Source: Branchinecta lynchi (lineage: Eukaryota; Arthropoda; Branchiopoda; Anostraca; Branchinectidae). Taken from it: a stretch of 64,000 nt of DNA. The notes under the pieces are model-generated. The model was not told where the DNA came from and did not search any database. It saw only the letters and a list, made by a program, of their open reading frames with translations. A program made the translations under genes and the position numbers. Below are positions 54,721-64,000 of the stretch, in pieces (within the stretch, counting starts at the first letter, position 1; every line of letters begins with the position of its first letter). The stretch spans positions 7,385,501 to 7,449,500 of the forward strand of contig JAKZAP010000017.1 of NCBI GenBank assembly GCA_023053575.1. Reading direction: 5' to 3'.

Positions 54721-56540
54721 ACAAGAGCTACGTGCTCGTTTGAAAATGATTATGGGTCCTTTCAAATTGCGAGAATGAATTGTTCGTAAAAACTATTTTA
54801 TTTGTGCATTTGGCCGTGATGATGCGCACTTTAAGGGCGCTAGAGATTAATCTGTAATGAGCACTCTTGAAGCACAAATGATGATAAGCTCATTGGAATC
54901 ATGAAAATGTATACTTTGCTCAAAATTATTGTTTGTACTTAGAAATTCACTTGTAAGCAAAACCTTGAGGCAAAAATGATCATGGGCCCTTGGGGATCAT
55001 GAATATATATCTTTTGGTTAAAGTATTATTTTTACTTTTTGGTTGAAAAACGCACTTTAAGGTGCTAAAATTAATTATTGAGCAAAACCCTTGAATCAAA
55101 AGTATACTTGGCTTAAAAGTTTTTTTTTGTACTTTGCGGTTAGGATTAATACTTTAAGGTTAAGATTAGTACTTTAAGGGATGGTCGGATCTACTGAGAA
55201 GTGACGATTTTTAAGCCAATCTTGTCAAGTTCTCATGTTCAAGCCAAGTTTCATCACCCCAGCAGATCTGGAAGTACCTTAATTCAGGATCACTGGAATT
55301 CCACCCCCCCTCCCCGCCACCACCACCAACTCCCTTCACAGTGCCCAAACCCAGTCCGTTTTTGTCACTGCTGTATTTTGTTCTTGTCCTTGTTCTTACC
55401 ACCAAGTTTCATCATAATCGCTCAAGATTTCTTACCACCAAGTTTCATCATAATCGCACAAGATTCCCCCCCCCCCCCCCCCCCATTAATTCATTGGAAC
55501 CGGTCCGGACTTAAAATAGGACATCCGAGACACGAGGTCTTTCCAAATGTCAAGTTTCGTCAAGATACGACCACTTGTTCGAAAGTTACACAAACCTTAA
55601 GATTCCAGATTCTTCTGGAAATGAATTATGGGTCCTGGAAATGGTATGGGTCTTGAAAATGATTATGGGTCCTTTCAAATTGCGAGAATGAATTGTTCGT
55701 AGGAATCATGAAAATGTATACTTTGCTCAAAATTATTGTTTGTACTTAGAAATTCACTTGTAAGCAAAACCTTGAGGCAAAAATGATCATGGGCCCTTGG
55801 GGATCATGAATATATATCTTTTGGTTAAAGTATTATTTTTACTTTTTGGTTGAAAAACGCACTTTAAGGTGCTAAAATTAATTATTGAGCAAAACCCTTG
55901 AATCAAAAGTATACTTGGCTTAAAAGTTTTTTTTTGTACTTTGCGGTTAGGATTAATACTTTAAGGTTAAGATTAGTACTTTAAGGGATGGTCGGATCTA
56001 CTGAGAAGTGACGATTTTTAAGCCAATCTTGTCAAGTTCTCATGTTCAAGCCAAGTTTCATCACCCCAGCAGATCTGGAAGTACCTTAATTCAGGATCAC
56101 TGGAATTCCACCCCCCCTCCCCGCCACCACCACCAACTCCCTTCACAGTGCCCAAACCCAGTCCGTTTTTGTCACTGCTGTATTTTGTTCTTGTCCTTGT
56201 TCTTACCACCAAGTTTCATCATAATCGCTCAAGATTTCTTACCACCAAGTTTCATCATAATCGCACAAGATTCCCCCCCCCCCCCCATTAATTCATTGGA
56301 ACCGGTCCGGACTTAAAATAGGACATCCGAGACACGAGGTCTTTCCAAATGTCAAGTTTCGTCAAGATACGACCACTTGTTCGAAAGTTACACAAACCTT
56401 AAGATTCCAGATTCTTCCTCCACTCCCCCACCATGGTTGGGTATAGGGGAACTGACTATTTATAAGCCAGTCATGTCAAGTCTCTAATGTTCAAGCCAAG
56501 TTTCATCGTCCTAGCACATATGGAAATACCTTAACTTACG
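54721..56540 (-). repeat. Family A element, minus orientation, with a tandem duplication
   Basis: The left end carries the 3' hairpin (AAGAGCTACGTGCTCG at 54723) and the GCGCACTTTAAGGGCGCTAG segment; the rest holds complement modules (CCAAGTTTCATCACCCCAGC; C tracts). The 5' palindrome is missing at the right. An 807-bp segment is duplicated within it. Confidence 0.7.
54896..56413. repeat. 807-bp near-identical tandem duplication
   Basis: 54896-55613 and 55703-56413 are almost identical: for example, GAGAAGTGACGATTTTTAAG at 55194 and 56001, always 807 bp apart. The main difference is the length of one C tract (about 18-20 at 55466 against about 14 at 56273). A further ~45 bp from 54745 is repeated between them. 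Either a recent duplication or an assembly artefact at a C tract. Confidence 0.85.
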
Positions 56541-56780
56541 ATAACCAGAATTCCGGATTCCCCCCTCTGACTGCCCCCATACCCACCGAAAATCATCACG
56601 TCGAATGCCATTTCACACCTCGAATCGAGGACGAAACGGCATTTTTGGTAGCGAAATGCGGTCGAATATTGATGGCGAATTATAATTCGACCCACATTTT
56701 CGATGCGAATATGAAGGCGAAGGTCAGTACACCAGGTCAGTCTTGCCACCGGCGGTAAAAATTTTACTAGGTTTAGTAAA
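56541..56780. other. No gene recognised
   Basis: GTCGAATGCC / GGCATTTTTGG and CGAATTATAATTCG form small inverted pairs around 56595-56690, suggesting a decayed palindromic element. Confidence 0.3.
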
Positions 56781-57440
56781 GCAAGAGCTGAAAGCTCATA
56801 TGGCACTTGTCGGAACAGTTAGCATGTTTGTCAGTTTGTCCTCCTGCAGCTCCCCCCCCCCCCCCCAGTGATCAGACCCACAACGGACTTGAAACTGAAC
56901 ATTTGAGAAACTCATTCTTGACACTTGTCAAGTTTCATGCACGTCCGGTCACCCGTTCCTAAGTTATCCCCCCACGATGGTCGGATCGGGGAAAGGACTA
57001 TTTTCAAATCAATATTAGAGTCTCTAATTGGCCTGCCAAGTTTCATGGTCCTAGCACATCTGGAAGCACCCTAGCTCAAGATCACCGGAATTCCGGGAAA
57101 CCCCCTCCACCTTCCCCACCGTGACACGATCCGGTCCTGTTTTGTCAGGAATGCATTTAGGGTTTACGTTTGCTCTTCCAACCAAGTCCAACTCCGATGC
57201 CTCGAATTAAGCGATTCAAGATACTTCCGGTGCCCCCTCCAGCTCCCCCCTCCCAGTGATCAGATCCGGCCCAGACTTGAAACTGAACATCCAAGACACT
57301 TGTTCTTAATACTTACCAAGTTCCATGCACGTCCGATCACGCATTCCAAAGTTGTGAATGTCAATAGGTTCCGGATTCCCCACCCCGACACCCCTCGCTA
57401 CTCCCCCACGATGATGGGATTGGGGAAGCGACTATCTTCA
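56781..57440 (-). repeat. Family A element, minus orientation, truncated
   Basis: The 3' end is at the left: GCAAGAGCTGAAAGCTCATATGGCACTTG (positions 56783-56811) with the GAGCT/AGCTC stem. Complement modules follow (GCCTGCCAAGTTTCATGGTCC, CCAACCAAGTCC). Truncated near 57440 by another dispersed repeat. Confidence 0.65.
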
Positions 57441-57444
57441 AATT

Positions 57445-57701
57445 TGACGGTGCAAAACGGATAAGCTACATTTTATTCGAGCTATATTTCGGCCCTTCTT
57501 GGCAAGGGTCCTCTCCAGGGTCAAGCCGCTCAAGCTGGAAAATAAATTTGTGGAAGAACAATTAAAAATTCTTCCTTAAATATCTGCTTCTGAGAACTTC
57601 TTTTAAACTTTAAAAAATTGGGAAAAAAAGGGGCCATCCAGGGTAAAGTACATACAAAGTACTTTTATTATGAATTTACAGCAAACAAAAGTAGGCTAGT
57701 T
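57445..57701. repeat. Dispersed GCAAAACGGATAAGCTACA repeat and flank
   Basis: GCAAAACGGATAAGCTACAT, CATTTTATTCGAGCTATATT and CTTGGCAAGGGTCCTCTCC match the inner part of the MITE at 33935 and, inverted, 60210-60310. The remainder (57560-57700) shows nothing. Confidence 0.45.
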
Positions 57702-58699
57702 TTTGGGATCCCAAAACGTTAGTTGAGGGACACCTATGACATCGCAAAGTTGTCCGTCTGTCCGTCCGTCTGTTAGCACGATAACTCTCGAAGGGGTTGA
57801 GATATTTTGATCAAACTTGGCACGAGGACTCTTTAGGTCAAAGTACAGTTCAAGTTCGAAGATGGGCTGTGTAGCTCTATATTTAGGGGTGGGAGAGGGG
57901 TTTAAAATTAAGGGGAACAACAAATATTTTTAAAAAGCTAATGAAATAGTCGAATTAGGGGTAAGAAGACATGCTGAATCCGAATATGAAATTATTGTCT
58001 CGCCGGACAAACAGTTCACCCGGAATCCGGCGAAAACCGGAATATTTGTGAAAAGTAATATTAAGTTGATTGAAGGTTCGATTTAGGGGCAAGGAAACGC
58101 GCTGAGTCCGAATATGAAAATTATTTTCTCGCCGGACAATTAGTTCGGCCGGAATCCGGCCAAAACAGGAGAATTTGTTTAAAGTAAAAGTTTTATTTAA
58201 ATTTGATAAGATGTTCGATTTGCGGTTAAGTAGACATGCTGAATTCGCATATGACAGCCATTTTCTCACCGGACGTATAGATTGCTCGGAATCCGGCTGA
58301 AACCGGAAAATTTGTTAAGAGTAAAAGTTTAATTGGAAGTTGATTTGAGGTTGGATGTAGGGGTAAGGAGACATGCTGAATTCGTTTTTGAGCTTTATTT
58401 TTTCGCCGGATAAGTAGTTCCGGAATTCCGCCGAAACCGGAAAATCGGCAGAAATAAGGCAGGAAGTTTCGATCTGCTTCGTCAAAACAGATATCGCTTA
58501 AAGGGGTAAACACACATGCTGAATCCGTATCTGAACTTGGTTTTTCATATGATTAGCTATTTTCCCTTAATCTTTTTCTAAATTTTAATAGTAAAAGTGT
58601 TCAAGGAGTCTGGCGAAGACTGGATCTGGCGAAGACAAGACCCAATTGTCTGGATCAAATTTGAACTTTTGGGATCCCATCGAAACCTTTGGTCTTGTT
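57702..58699 (+). repeat. Family B element, plus orientation, best-bounded copy
   Basis: 5' palindrome TTTTGGGATCCCAAAA at about 57702, then GTTGTCCGTCTGTCCGTCCG, GATCAAACTTGGCACGAGG and about five ~134-bp modules (CGGAATCCGGCGAAAACCGG; GGGTAAGAAGACATGCTG). The 3' part has GACAAGACCCAATTGTCTGG, a second GGGATCCCATCG and ends CCTTTGGTCTTGTT at 58699. Confidence 0.8.
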
Positions 58700-58994
58700 A
58701 CGTCAAGAGACATACTTATTCCTGAAATACTGCAATTGGTAAAAAATCCGTCCTAAATCGGAGAGAGCAAAATCCATATATGGTGTATTACCACCCATAA
58801 TAGGAGTAAATACTGCCGGCGGTAGAGGCGGATGAGATTTCCGTTTAACGGGACTTCGTCGTAAAAGTTGTTCTTGTCCGGAAAAAGATAAAGTGCTTTT
58901 GCTTTGGGATTTGGGTGGCTAGATTGAGATGAAAACATACCATTAGGTTACACAAAGGAAGGTTTGTATGATTTTCAGATGTTCCCTTATCTGT
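58700..58994. other. No gene recognised
   Basis: Between the family B end and the family C hairpin. GTCAAGAGACATACTTATTC starts it; a 61-codon minus-strand frame has no motif. Confidence 0.3.
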
Positions 58995-59040
58995 CGGATG
59001 ATTGTGTTGCGAGAGCAACACTTTGGTTTTGTCTTCGTTT
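58995..59040 (+). repeat. Family C 3'-end hairpin
   Basis: TTGTGTTGC-GAGA-GCAACAC followed by TTTGGTTTTG. The same 26 bases occur at 63077-63106. The hairpin then TTG mirrors the end structure of family A. Confidence 0.6.
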
Positions 59041-59744
59041 TTTTTTTTTTCTAGACCTCCGATTTCATTTTATTCCTGGTAACTGGTAAGGGTCTAACCT
59101 CTGCGGTTTTTACGGAAAGTGTGGACCTTAGGCCGGATTGACGAATATGACATTACATTTTGGAAAGCTCCGTAGAACTGTTGCCTGGGGCCAAAAAGGA
59201 TGGTTTTTGCTTGTCCTCGAGCCAGAGCCTACGGTGTGCGAAGTGAAGTGGAGTTAAATTGCCCATGTCAGAGAGGACTATTTGAAGTTGTGTAGCGAAC
59301 CTTTCGTTTCATCAAACCATGTTTCTGCTTTCGAGTGGAAAGTTCTGTTCTAGCACGCAAGCAGGCACGCACCAGTTTCAAATTGAAGATGGACTAAAAT
59401 TTTCTACTAAAATCTTACTCGGCCCCACAGCCAACATATCTTGTTTGAGTGATAAATAGAAAAATCTACAGAGACAAAAAAGTGGCTTTTTCCCACGGGT
59501 CCGAAAGTGCTGCCATCTATTGCTTCTATCCATGTCTGTTCGCGATTTCAGCTAAGTTTATCATCGATTTTTTGCACTTGGGTTTGCGTTAGAGATATGG
59601 TATCAGAGGTGCATCTTAAACTTTAAAAGTTCTCTCATTGCTAAAGAAACTAGAGCTTATCCTTTGCTCCTTTAAAAGTGGTGACGTTAGAAAGTTTGCC
59701 TACGGTAAAAAAGTCAACTTTTGAACTAAGACAGATATAATTTT
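59041..59744. other. No gene recognised
   Basis: T run at 59040-59051. No frame or repeat of note that I could match elsewhere in the window. Confidence 0.3.
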
Positions 59745-60530
59745 TTTTTTCGACGGGAATCGATAGCCGTTGATGAGCTGATCAAAGTATATGTCATCCA
59801 TTTTTCAGTACAAAAATTCCTTCATGAGATGCACCAGTTTGAAAATGTCAAGGGGTTGACAACTTTAGTAGTATGGTACACACTGAAACCAGAAATAGGC
59901 GATACCAGTTGTGAGACAAGTAGGTGGAAAGTCCGGTGTATTCGATGGTAAGAACAATTTGGTTCCCAATTGTAAGTTACGCAACGGACTTGTAAGTAAT
60001 AATCAGCTGTTATGCTACAATCGTCTTCAGCGATGACGGGTTGGCTACTTTTGCTAGCTGGTGTACCCGCCAGTTTGAAAGTTTCAAGGGGTTGACAACT
60101 TCAGTAGTAAGGTTCACACTGAAACCTAAAAGACGTATATTTGACGATGCGGATAAGTCACCTACATTTATTGGACCTATATTCCGGCCCAATTAGATTT
60201 AAGGAGAATCTTTAATTGTTAGTCCAGCTTGAGCCTGAAAAGGACTCTTGCCTAGAAGGGTCGAAATACAGCTCCAATAAAATGTCGCTGGCTTATCCGT
60301 TTAGCACCGTAAAATATGATTCGCAGTCAGCTTGGGATGAAGGACTATCTACTAAAATAGGCATATCCCAATTGTGACACATGAAGGGGACTTGCAAGGA
60401 ACAGTGGGCTGTTAGTCCATAATCATCTCCGGTGATGAGGGCTTTCCAACTTTTGGTAGCTGGTGTACCTATTATTTGTTTCTTCTTTCTATCTTTTTGC
60501 CTATTATTAATTTGCACTGTAAATATTGTA
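59745..60530 (+). repeat. Left arm of a large inverted repeat
   Basis: GATGAGCTGATCAAAGTATA, TTCATGAGATGCACC, GTCAAGGGGTTGACAAC and CACACTGAAACCAGAAATAG match the complement of 63540-64000 in order. The GGACTTGTAAGTAATAATCAG and TTTTGCTAGCTGGTGTACC units are repeated twice more at 60030-60130 and 60370-60480, so the arm contains its own tandem duplication. 60200-60310 is an inverted copy of the 57445 repeat. Confidence 0.7.
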
Positions 60531-60934
60531 TAGCTTTCCGTGCTACATTTCTCACGGGTATTTGAAAGTATCTTAAATCATCTGCTAAGTTTCAACTTTT
60601 CACAGTAGAGTGTTTTGTACTGATTTTTACACGTCTATATATTACTGCCCTGTCTCGTATAGTCAGCGTATATTATTTCGTTTCGTATCACTTTATATTT
60701 CTGTTAATTATATATAGACGTGACAGGTTCCACATTCATTGAATTGAATCCGGAAGTTCAGTTAAAAAAAAAAAAAAAAAACGGTGTTATTTGATTTGAA
60801 CCGGTCATATGCCATACTTTCTTTTAAGAAATCTTCAAGTGCCCTAATTGATCTATTATATCCGAACTTCCCAGAATGAAATTTTCCCTGTCGGTCTTCT
60901 CAACCGTTTCAGTTTTGGTCTGTCTTACAACTTA
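60531..60934. other. No gene recognised
   Basis: ACGTCTATATA at 60628 and TATATAGACGT at 60712 are complementary across about 90 bp, a possible small MITE. An A run lies at 60763-60780. Confidence 0.35.
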
Positions 60935-62747
60935 TTGCGTGTTCTCGACGTTTGACCTTCTCCGAGGACTCCTTTTGAGAAGTCCCTGCGTTTTACGGCA
61001 CATGGCTTCCGGCCAAGTGCCATATACCGATCACTTTTTCGTCAGTCTGTCTGTCGGTCGGTCGGTCAGTCCGGTGTTTGCGACTTCGGGTACTTCTAAA
61101 TGTGCTAGGACGATGAAACTTTTCCGGCATATTAGAGACCCGACCAAACTAACTTCGAAAAAGTCCGATCCGACCATCGTGTGGGGAGGGAGGGCAGCCG
61201 GAATCCGGATTTTAGTGACATGCATAATTTTCGAACGGGTGATCGGATCTTAATTAAACTTGATATTTGGAGAGAAGTCATGTCTCAGATGTCCCATTCC
61301 AAGTCCAACCGAATCGGATGAATGTGGGGGGGGGGGGGGGGTCGGAGGGGGGAACCGCAAACTTGTTGGGAGGAATAAGCACAAGACCTAGGCACATCAC
61401 TGACAGAACCGGATCGGATTCGTGCACTGTGGGGTGGGGTGGGGTGGAGGGGGGTTCCGGAATTCCGGTTATACGGAGTTAAGTTACTTCCAGGTGGGCT
61501 AGGACAATGAAACTGGACAGACAAGTCAGGGATCCAACCAGATCAACCTGGACATAGGCAGCTTCCCGATCCGACCACCGCGGGGGGAGCGGAGGGAGGG
61601 GGAATCCTGAATCTGGAAGAGTGTACAACTTTGGAACGGGTGATCGGATCTTGACGAAACTTGATATTTGGAAAGACCTGGTGTCTCGGGTGACCCATTT
61701 ACAGTCCGGACCAGATCCGATGAATGTGGGGGGAGAGTCGGAAGGGGGAACCGGAAATCTTGTGACACGCTTAGAGTCAAGCGATTGGGATGAAACTTGG
61801 TGGGAAAGACAAGCACAAGAGCTGGATACATCAGGGATACCACCGGATCAGATTTGGACACTCTGGGGGGGGGGGGGGGGGAGTTAGAGGGGGTGAGTCC
61901 GGAATTCCGCTTATCGCGAGTTACGGTATTTCCAGTTATGCTAGGACGATGAAACTTGGCTTGAACATTAGAGACTTGACGCGAATGGCTTGGAAATAGT
62001 CAGTTCCCCGACCCAACCATCGTGGGGAAGTGGAGGGAGTGGGAATCTGGACTCCTGAGGTATGTATAACTTTGGAACGAGTGGTCGGATGCTAACGAAA
62101 CTTGATATTTGGAAAAAACATCGTGTCCCGTAAGTCCCATTTTAAGTCCGGACTGGATCCGATGAATGGGGGGTGGGGGGTGGTGGGGGCGAAATCTTGT
62201 GACACGCTTAGAGGGGAGCGATTAAGTTGAACCTTGGTGAGAAGAACAAGGGCAAGAACTAGAAACATCCAATCACAACAAACCCCCGAATTAACGAATT
62301 CCTACTTTCATCCTCTGACCTAGTCTTGCAAGTGCTATATGAGCTTCCAGCTCTTGTTGTTAGTCCCAGCGAATCACTCCCCGTATCGTCCCCTCACACC
62401 CCACGAATGGGTAATGTTCCGATTATCATCACCATCATGAAAAAGGACTCTCTTCCAGATTCGGAGGTTAATCAAATTTTGCTGGTGTTCCTGCAAAGTA
62501 AAATTAATTACAAACAATCAGAATAGAGAAAACCAAAAATAAGATGGATCCAGACTAATTTCGTCAACTGCCTTTTTTTTCGGACAAAATCCATTTTCGA
62601 AGAATACCCCGTATTCTCGTTGTTTTCCGATCGCCGAGACCGCTTGTAGTGACTCCCTCTCTCTATTCTCACCGTTCCCCTTGATTCCAACGACGACTCC
62701 TCGGAGAATCAAGGGGAACTCCTCAGGGAACAGCAAAAAAAATGCCT
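60935..62747. mobile_element. TAA-type MITE split by a family A element
   Basis: 60935-60994 matches the left end of the 44512 MITE (GTTCTCGACG, GAGGACTCC, AGTCCCTGCGTTTT) and 62358-62747 its right portion (TGTTAGTCCC, AATCACTCCCCGTAT, ATCATCACCATCATGA, TTCGTCAACTGC, AATGCCT). TTA precedes the left end. Without the intervening family A copy the two pieces meet between T and T. Confidence 0.8.
60995..62357 (+). repeat. Family A element with both ends defined by an empty site
   Basis: Left end ACGGCACATGG-CTTCCGGC-CAAGTGCCATAT, then a GTCTGTCGGTCGGTCGGTCA tract; modules with GATGAAACTTGG and G runs (61327-61342, 61865-61881); right end CAAGTGCTATATGAGCTTCC, AGCTC, TTGT. It lies inside a MITE whose intact relative at 44512-45070 supplies the uninterrupted sequence (GCGTTTTTGTTTGTCC), with no bases duplicated or lost beyond one substitution. 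Confidence 0.82.
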
Positions 62748-63539
62748 TGACATTTTCATCTGGCATCGGAACCCTGTTCCACGGTAAATGGTTAAAAAAA
62801 ATTACTCGGTGGACTTCTTACACTCATCCTGTTCCAGTCATACATTTACAGTTCCTGTTATTCGTGTATGTATTATATGTTCATAATGCATCTGAAATTA
62901 ATGAATTCGTTTCAAAGTTTATCACTGTCAACCATGAGAAAGTACGGTAATGGTATAACCTGTCCAGTTTCTATACAAAGTGAGTACCTCAAACCATTTT
63001 TAAAGTCAACTAGACCTACGTTGCCCGGGCAACGTGAAGTGTTGCGGCAACCTTTGTCTGGCTTCGCCGACTAAAGTGTTGCGAGAGCAACACTTTGGTT
63101 TTGTTTCTTCGCTGTCGGTTAAATGCTGAAATTGTCAACTTATCGAAGCTTTTAAAACGGTATGTTCTAAAAAGAATAATCACATGATCAAAAGCTGTTC
63201 TTTAGCGTTGTACAACCAACAACAAAACAATATCGGAAGAAGGGAATAAATTGACTCGGCGGTCAGTTGAACTTTATCCTTTTCAATCGTAGATATCGTG
63301 ACGGATGAAAACTTGGAAAAATATCTTATATAATCTAGTTGGTATTATAAAGCTATCCGTAACGTTTCAGGATTAAAATACCATAGATAACACTATTAAT
63401 TATTACAAAACTACCTTATTGTTTTACATTACCGTATCGTTTGTACGCGTTGCATAAACAGGTTATAGTGATAGACCATCGATACAAACTTTCTTACCGT
63501 CATATTTACAGAAATCGAATACAATGTACACCAATTTTC
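62748..63539. other. No gene; family C 3' end at 63010-63106
   Basis: TACGTTGCCCGGGCAACGT (63018-63036), GTCTGGCTTCGCCGAC (63057-63072) and GTGTTGC-GAGA-GCAACAC (63077-63094) are three consecutive hairpins, then TTTGGTTTTG. This looks like the 3' terminus of another Helitron/Helentron-like family. Elsewhere nothing is recognised. Confidence 0.4.
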
Positions 63540-64000
63540 AAAAATTTATAGCCCCTCGTGAACCGATTCTTACTTACAAGTTCTTCTCCCGTGATTGACA
63601 TCAAATTCACCTCATCGCTGAAAATGATTATAGCATAAAAGCCGATTATTACTTAAAAGTCCCATGCATGTCTTACAATTGGGAGCAAAATTGTTCTTAC
63701 CATCGAATACACCTGAAACAAATAACAGATATACCAACTAGCAAAAGCTGCCAACTCCTCATTGTCGAAGATGATTATGAGCTAACAGTCGACTGTTGCT
63801 TACAGTCGACTGTTGCTTACAAGTCCCTTACATGTCTGACAGCTGGTATCTCCTATTTTTTGGTTTCAGTGTGTACGTTACTCCTGAAGTTGTCAACCCC
63901 TTGAAACTTTCAAACGGGTTTATCTCATGAAGGATTTTTGTTCAAAAAAAAATGGATGACACATACTTAGATCAGCTCATCAAGTGCTATCGATTGCCCT
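63540..64000 (-). repeat. Right arm of the large inverted repeat, cut by the window edge
   Basis: Complement of the 59745-60530 arm: GTCAACCCCTTGAAACTTTC, CATCCATTTTTTTTTGAAC-like and GATCAGCTCATCAAG near 63975. GTCGACTGTTGCTTACA occurs twice in tandem (about 63789 and 63806). The similarity still holds at base 64000, so the repeat continues outside. Confidence 0.7.

Noticed and set aside
55201..56316. Two identical starts of a frame, possibly duplicated gene
   Set aside because: The frames lie in minus-strand family A modules, end at C tracts and are duplicated only because the 807-bp segment is.
61526..61861. Minus-strand frame of 111 codons in family A
   Set aside because: Repetitive modules account for it; no coding constraint is visible.

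Overview
This is animal nuclear DNA. It has split reading frames with splice signals, non-LTR retrotransposons, MITEs, a decayed Polinton/Maverick and a mobile-element density with no bacterial counterpart. Two host gene pieces are recognisable: a GT10 alpha-1,3-fucosyltransferase exon (21124-21927, minus) and a cysteine-rich secreted-type exon resembling the arthropod DUF4789 family (46017-46628, minus). Together they suggest an arthropod, probably a pancrustacean such as a springtail or crustacean; this is inference, not proof. No rRNA, CRISPR array, operon or functional tRNA was seen.

Left third (1-18000): a broken Polinton (endogenous, virus-like DNA transposon related to adintoviruses). 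On the plus strand, in order, it has remnants of a protein-primed family B DNA polymerase (1266-2105 probable; 5350-6805; 13645-14499), a packaging ATPase (14826-15500), a fibre-like protein (15517-16075), an intact basic AT-hook protein with a hydrophobic segment (17152-17637) and a scrap resembling the major capsid protein (17700-17890). On the minus strand at the far left are another capsid-like scrap and an intact small two-TM protein (526-945). The polymerase region was invaded twice: by a 5'-truncated RTE-type LINE (2106-4460) and by a 6835-bp element (6806-13640) flanked by a TTAA duplication. A second LINE (16076-17034) sits in the fibre-like gene.

Middle and right (18000-64000): nested repeats around the two host exons. 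Family A (35485-38220, 41496-42728, 50402-52266, 60995-62357 and partial copies) has a 5' terminal palindrome, a body of about 140-bp modules each with a GATGAAACTTG core and a G tract, and a 3' hairpin followed by TTGT. One copy lies inside a MITE whose intact relative is also in the window, showing insertion between two T residues without target duplication, as expected of non-autonomous Helentron/DINE-1-like elements. Family B (22158-23709, 31416-32512, 48043-49034, 57702-58699) has a similar plan: palindromic 5' end, CAGACGGACGG-type tract, about 134-bp tandem modules and a GGTCTTGTT end. Also present are a hAT MITE with an 8-bp duplication, TIR elements with TTA/TAA or TA duplications, foldback elements whose arms are tandem repeats, and fragments of several LINEs.

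The intact insertion junctions allow a relative order: Polinton before LINE and TTAA element; family B before hAT and TA-type MITE; TAA-type MITE before family A; family A before a LINE fragment. No full-length autonomous element and no complete host gene is visible.
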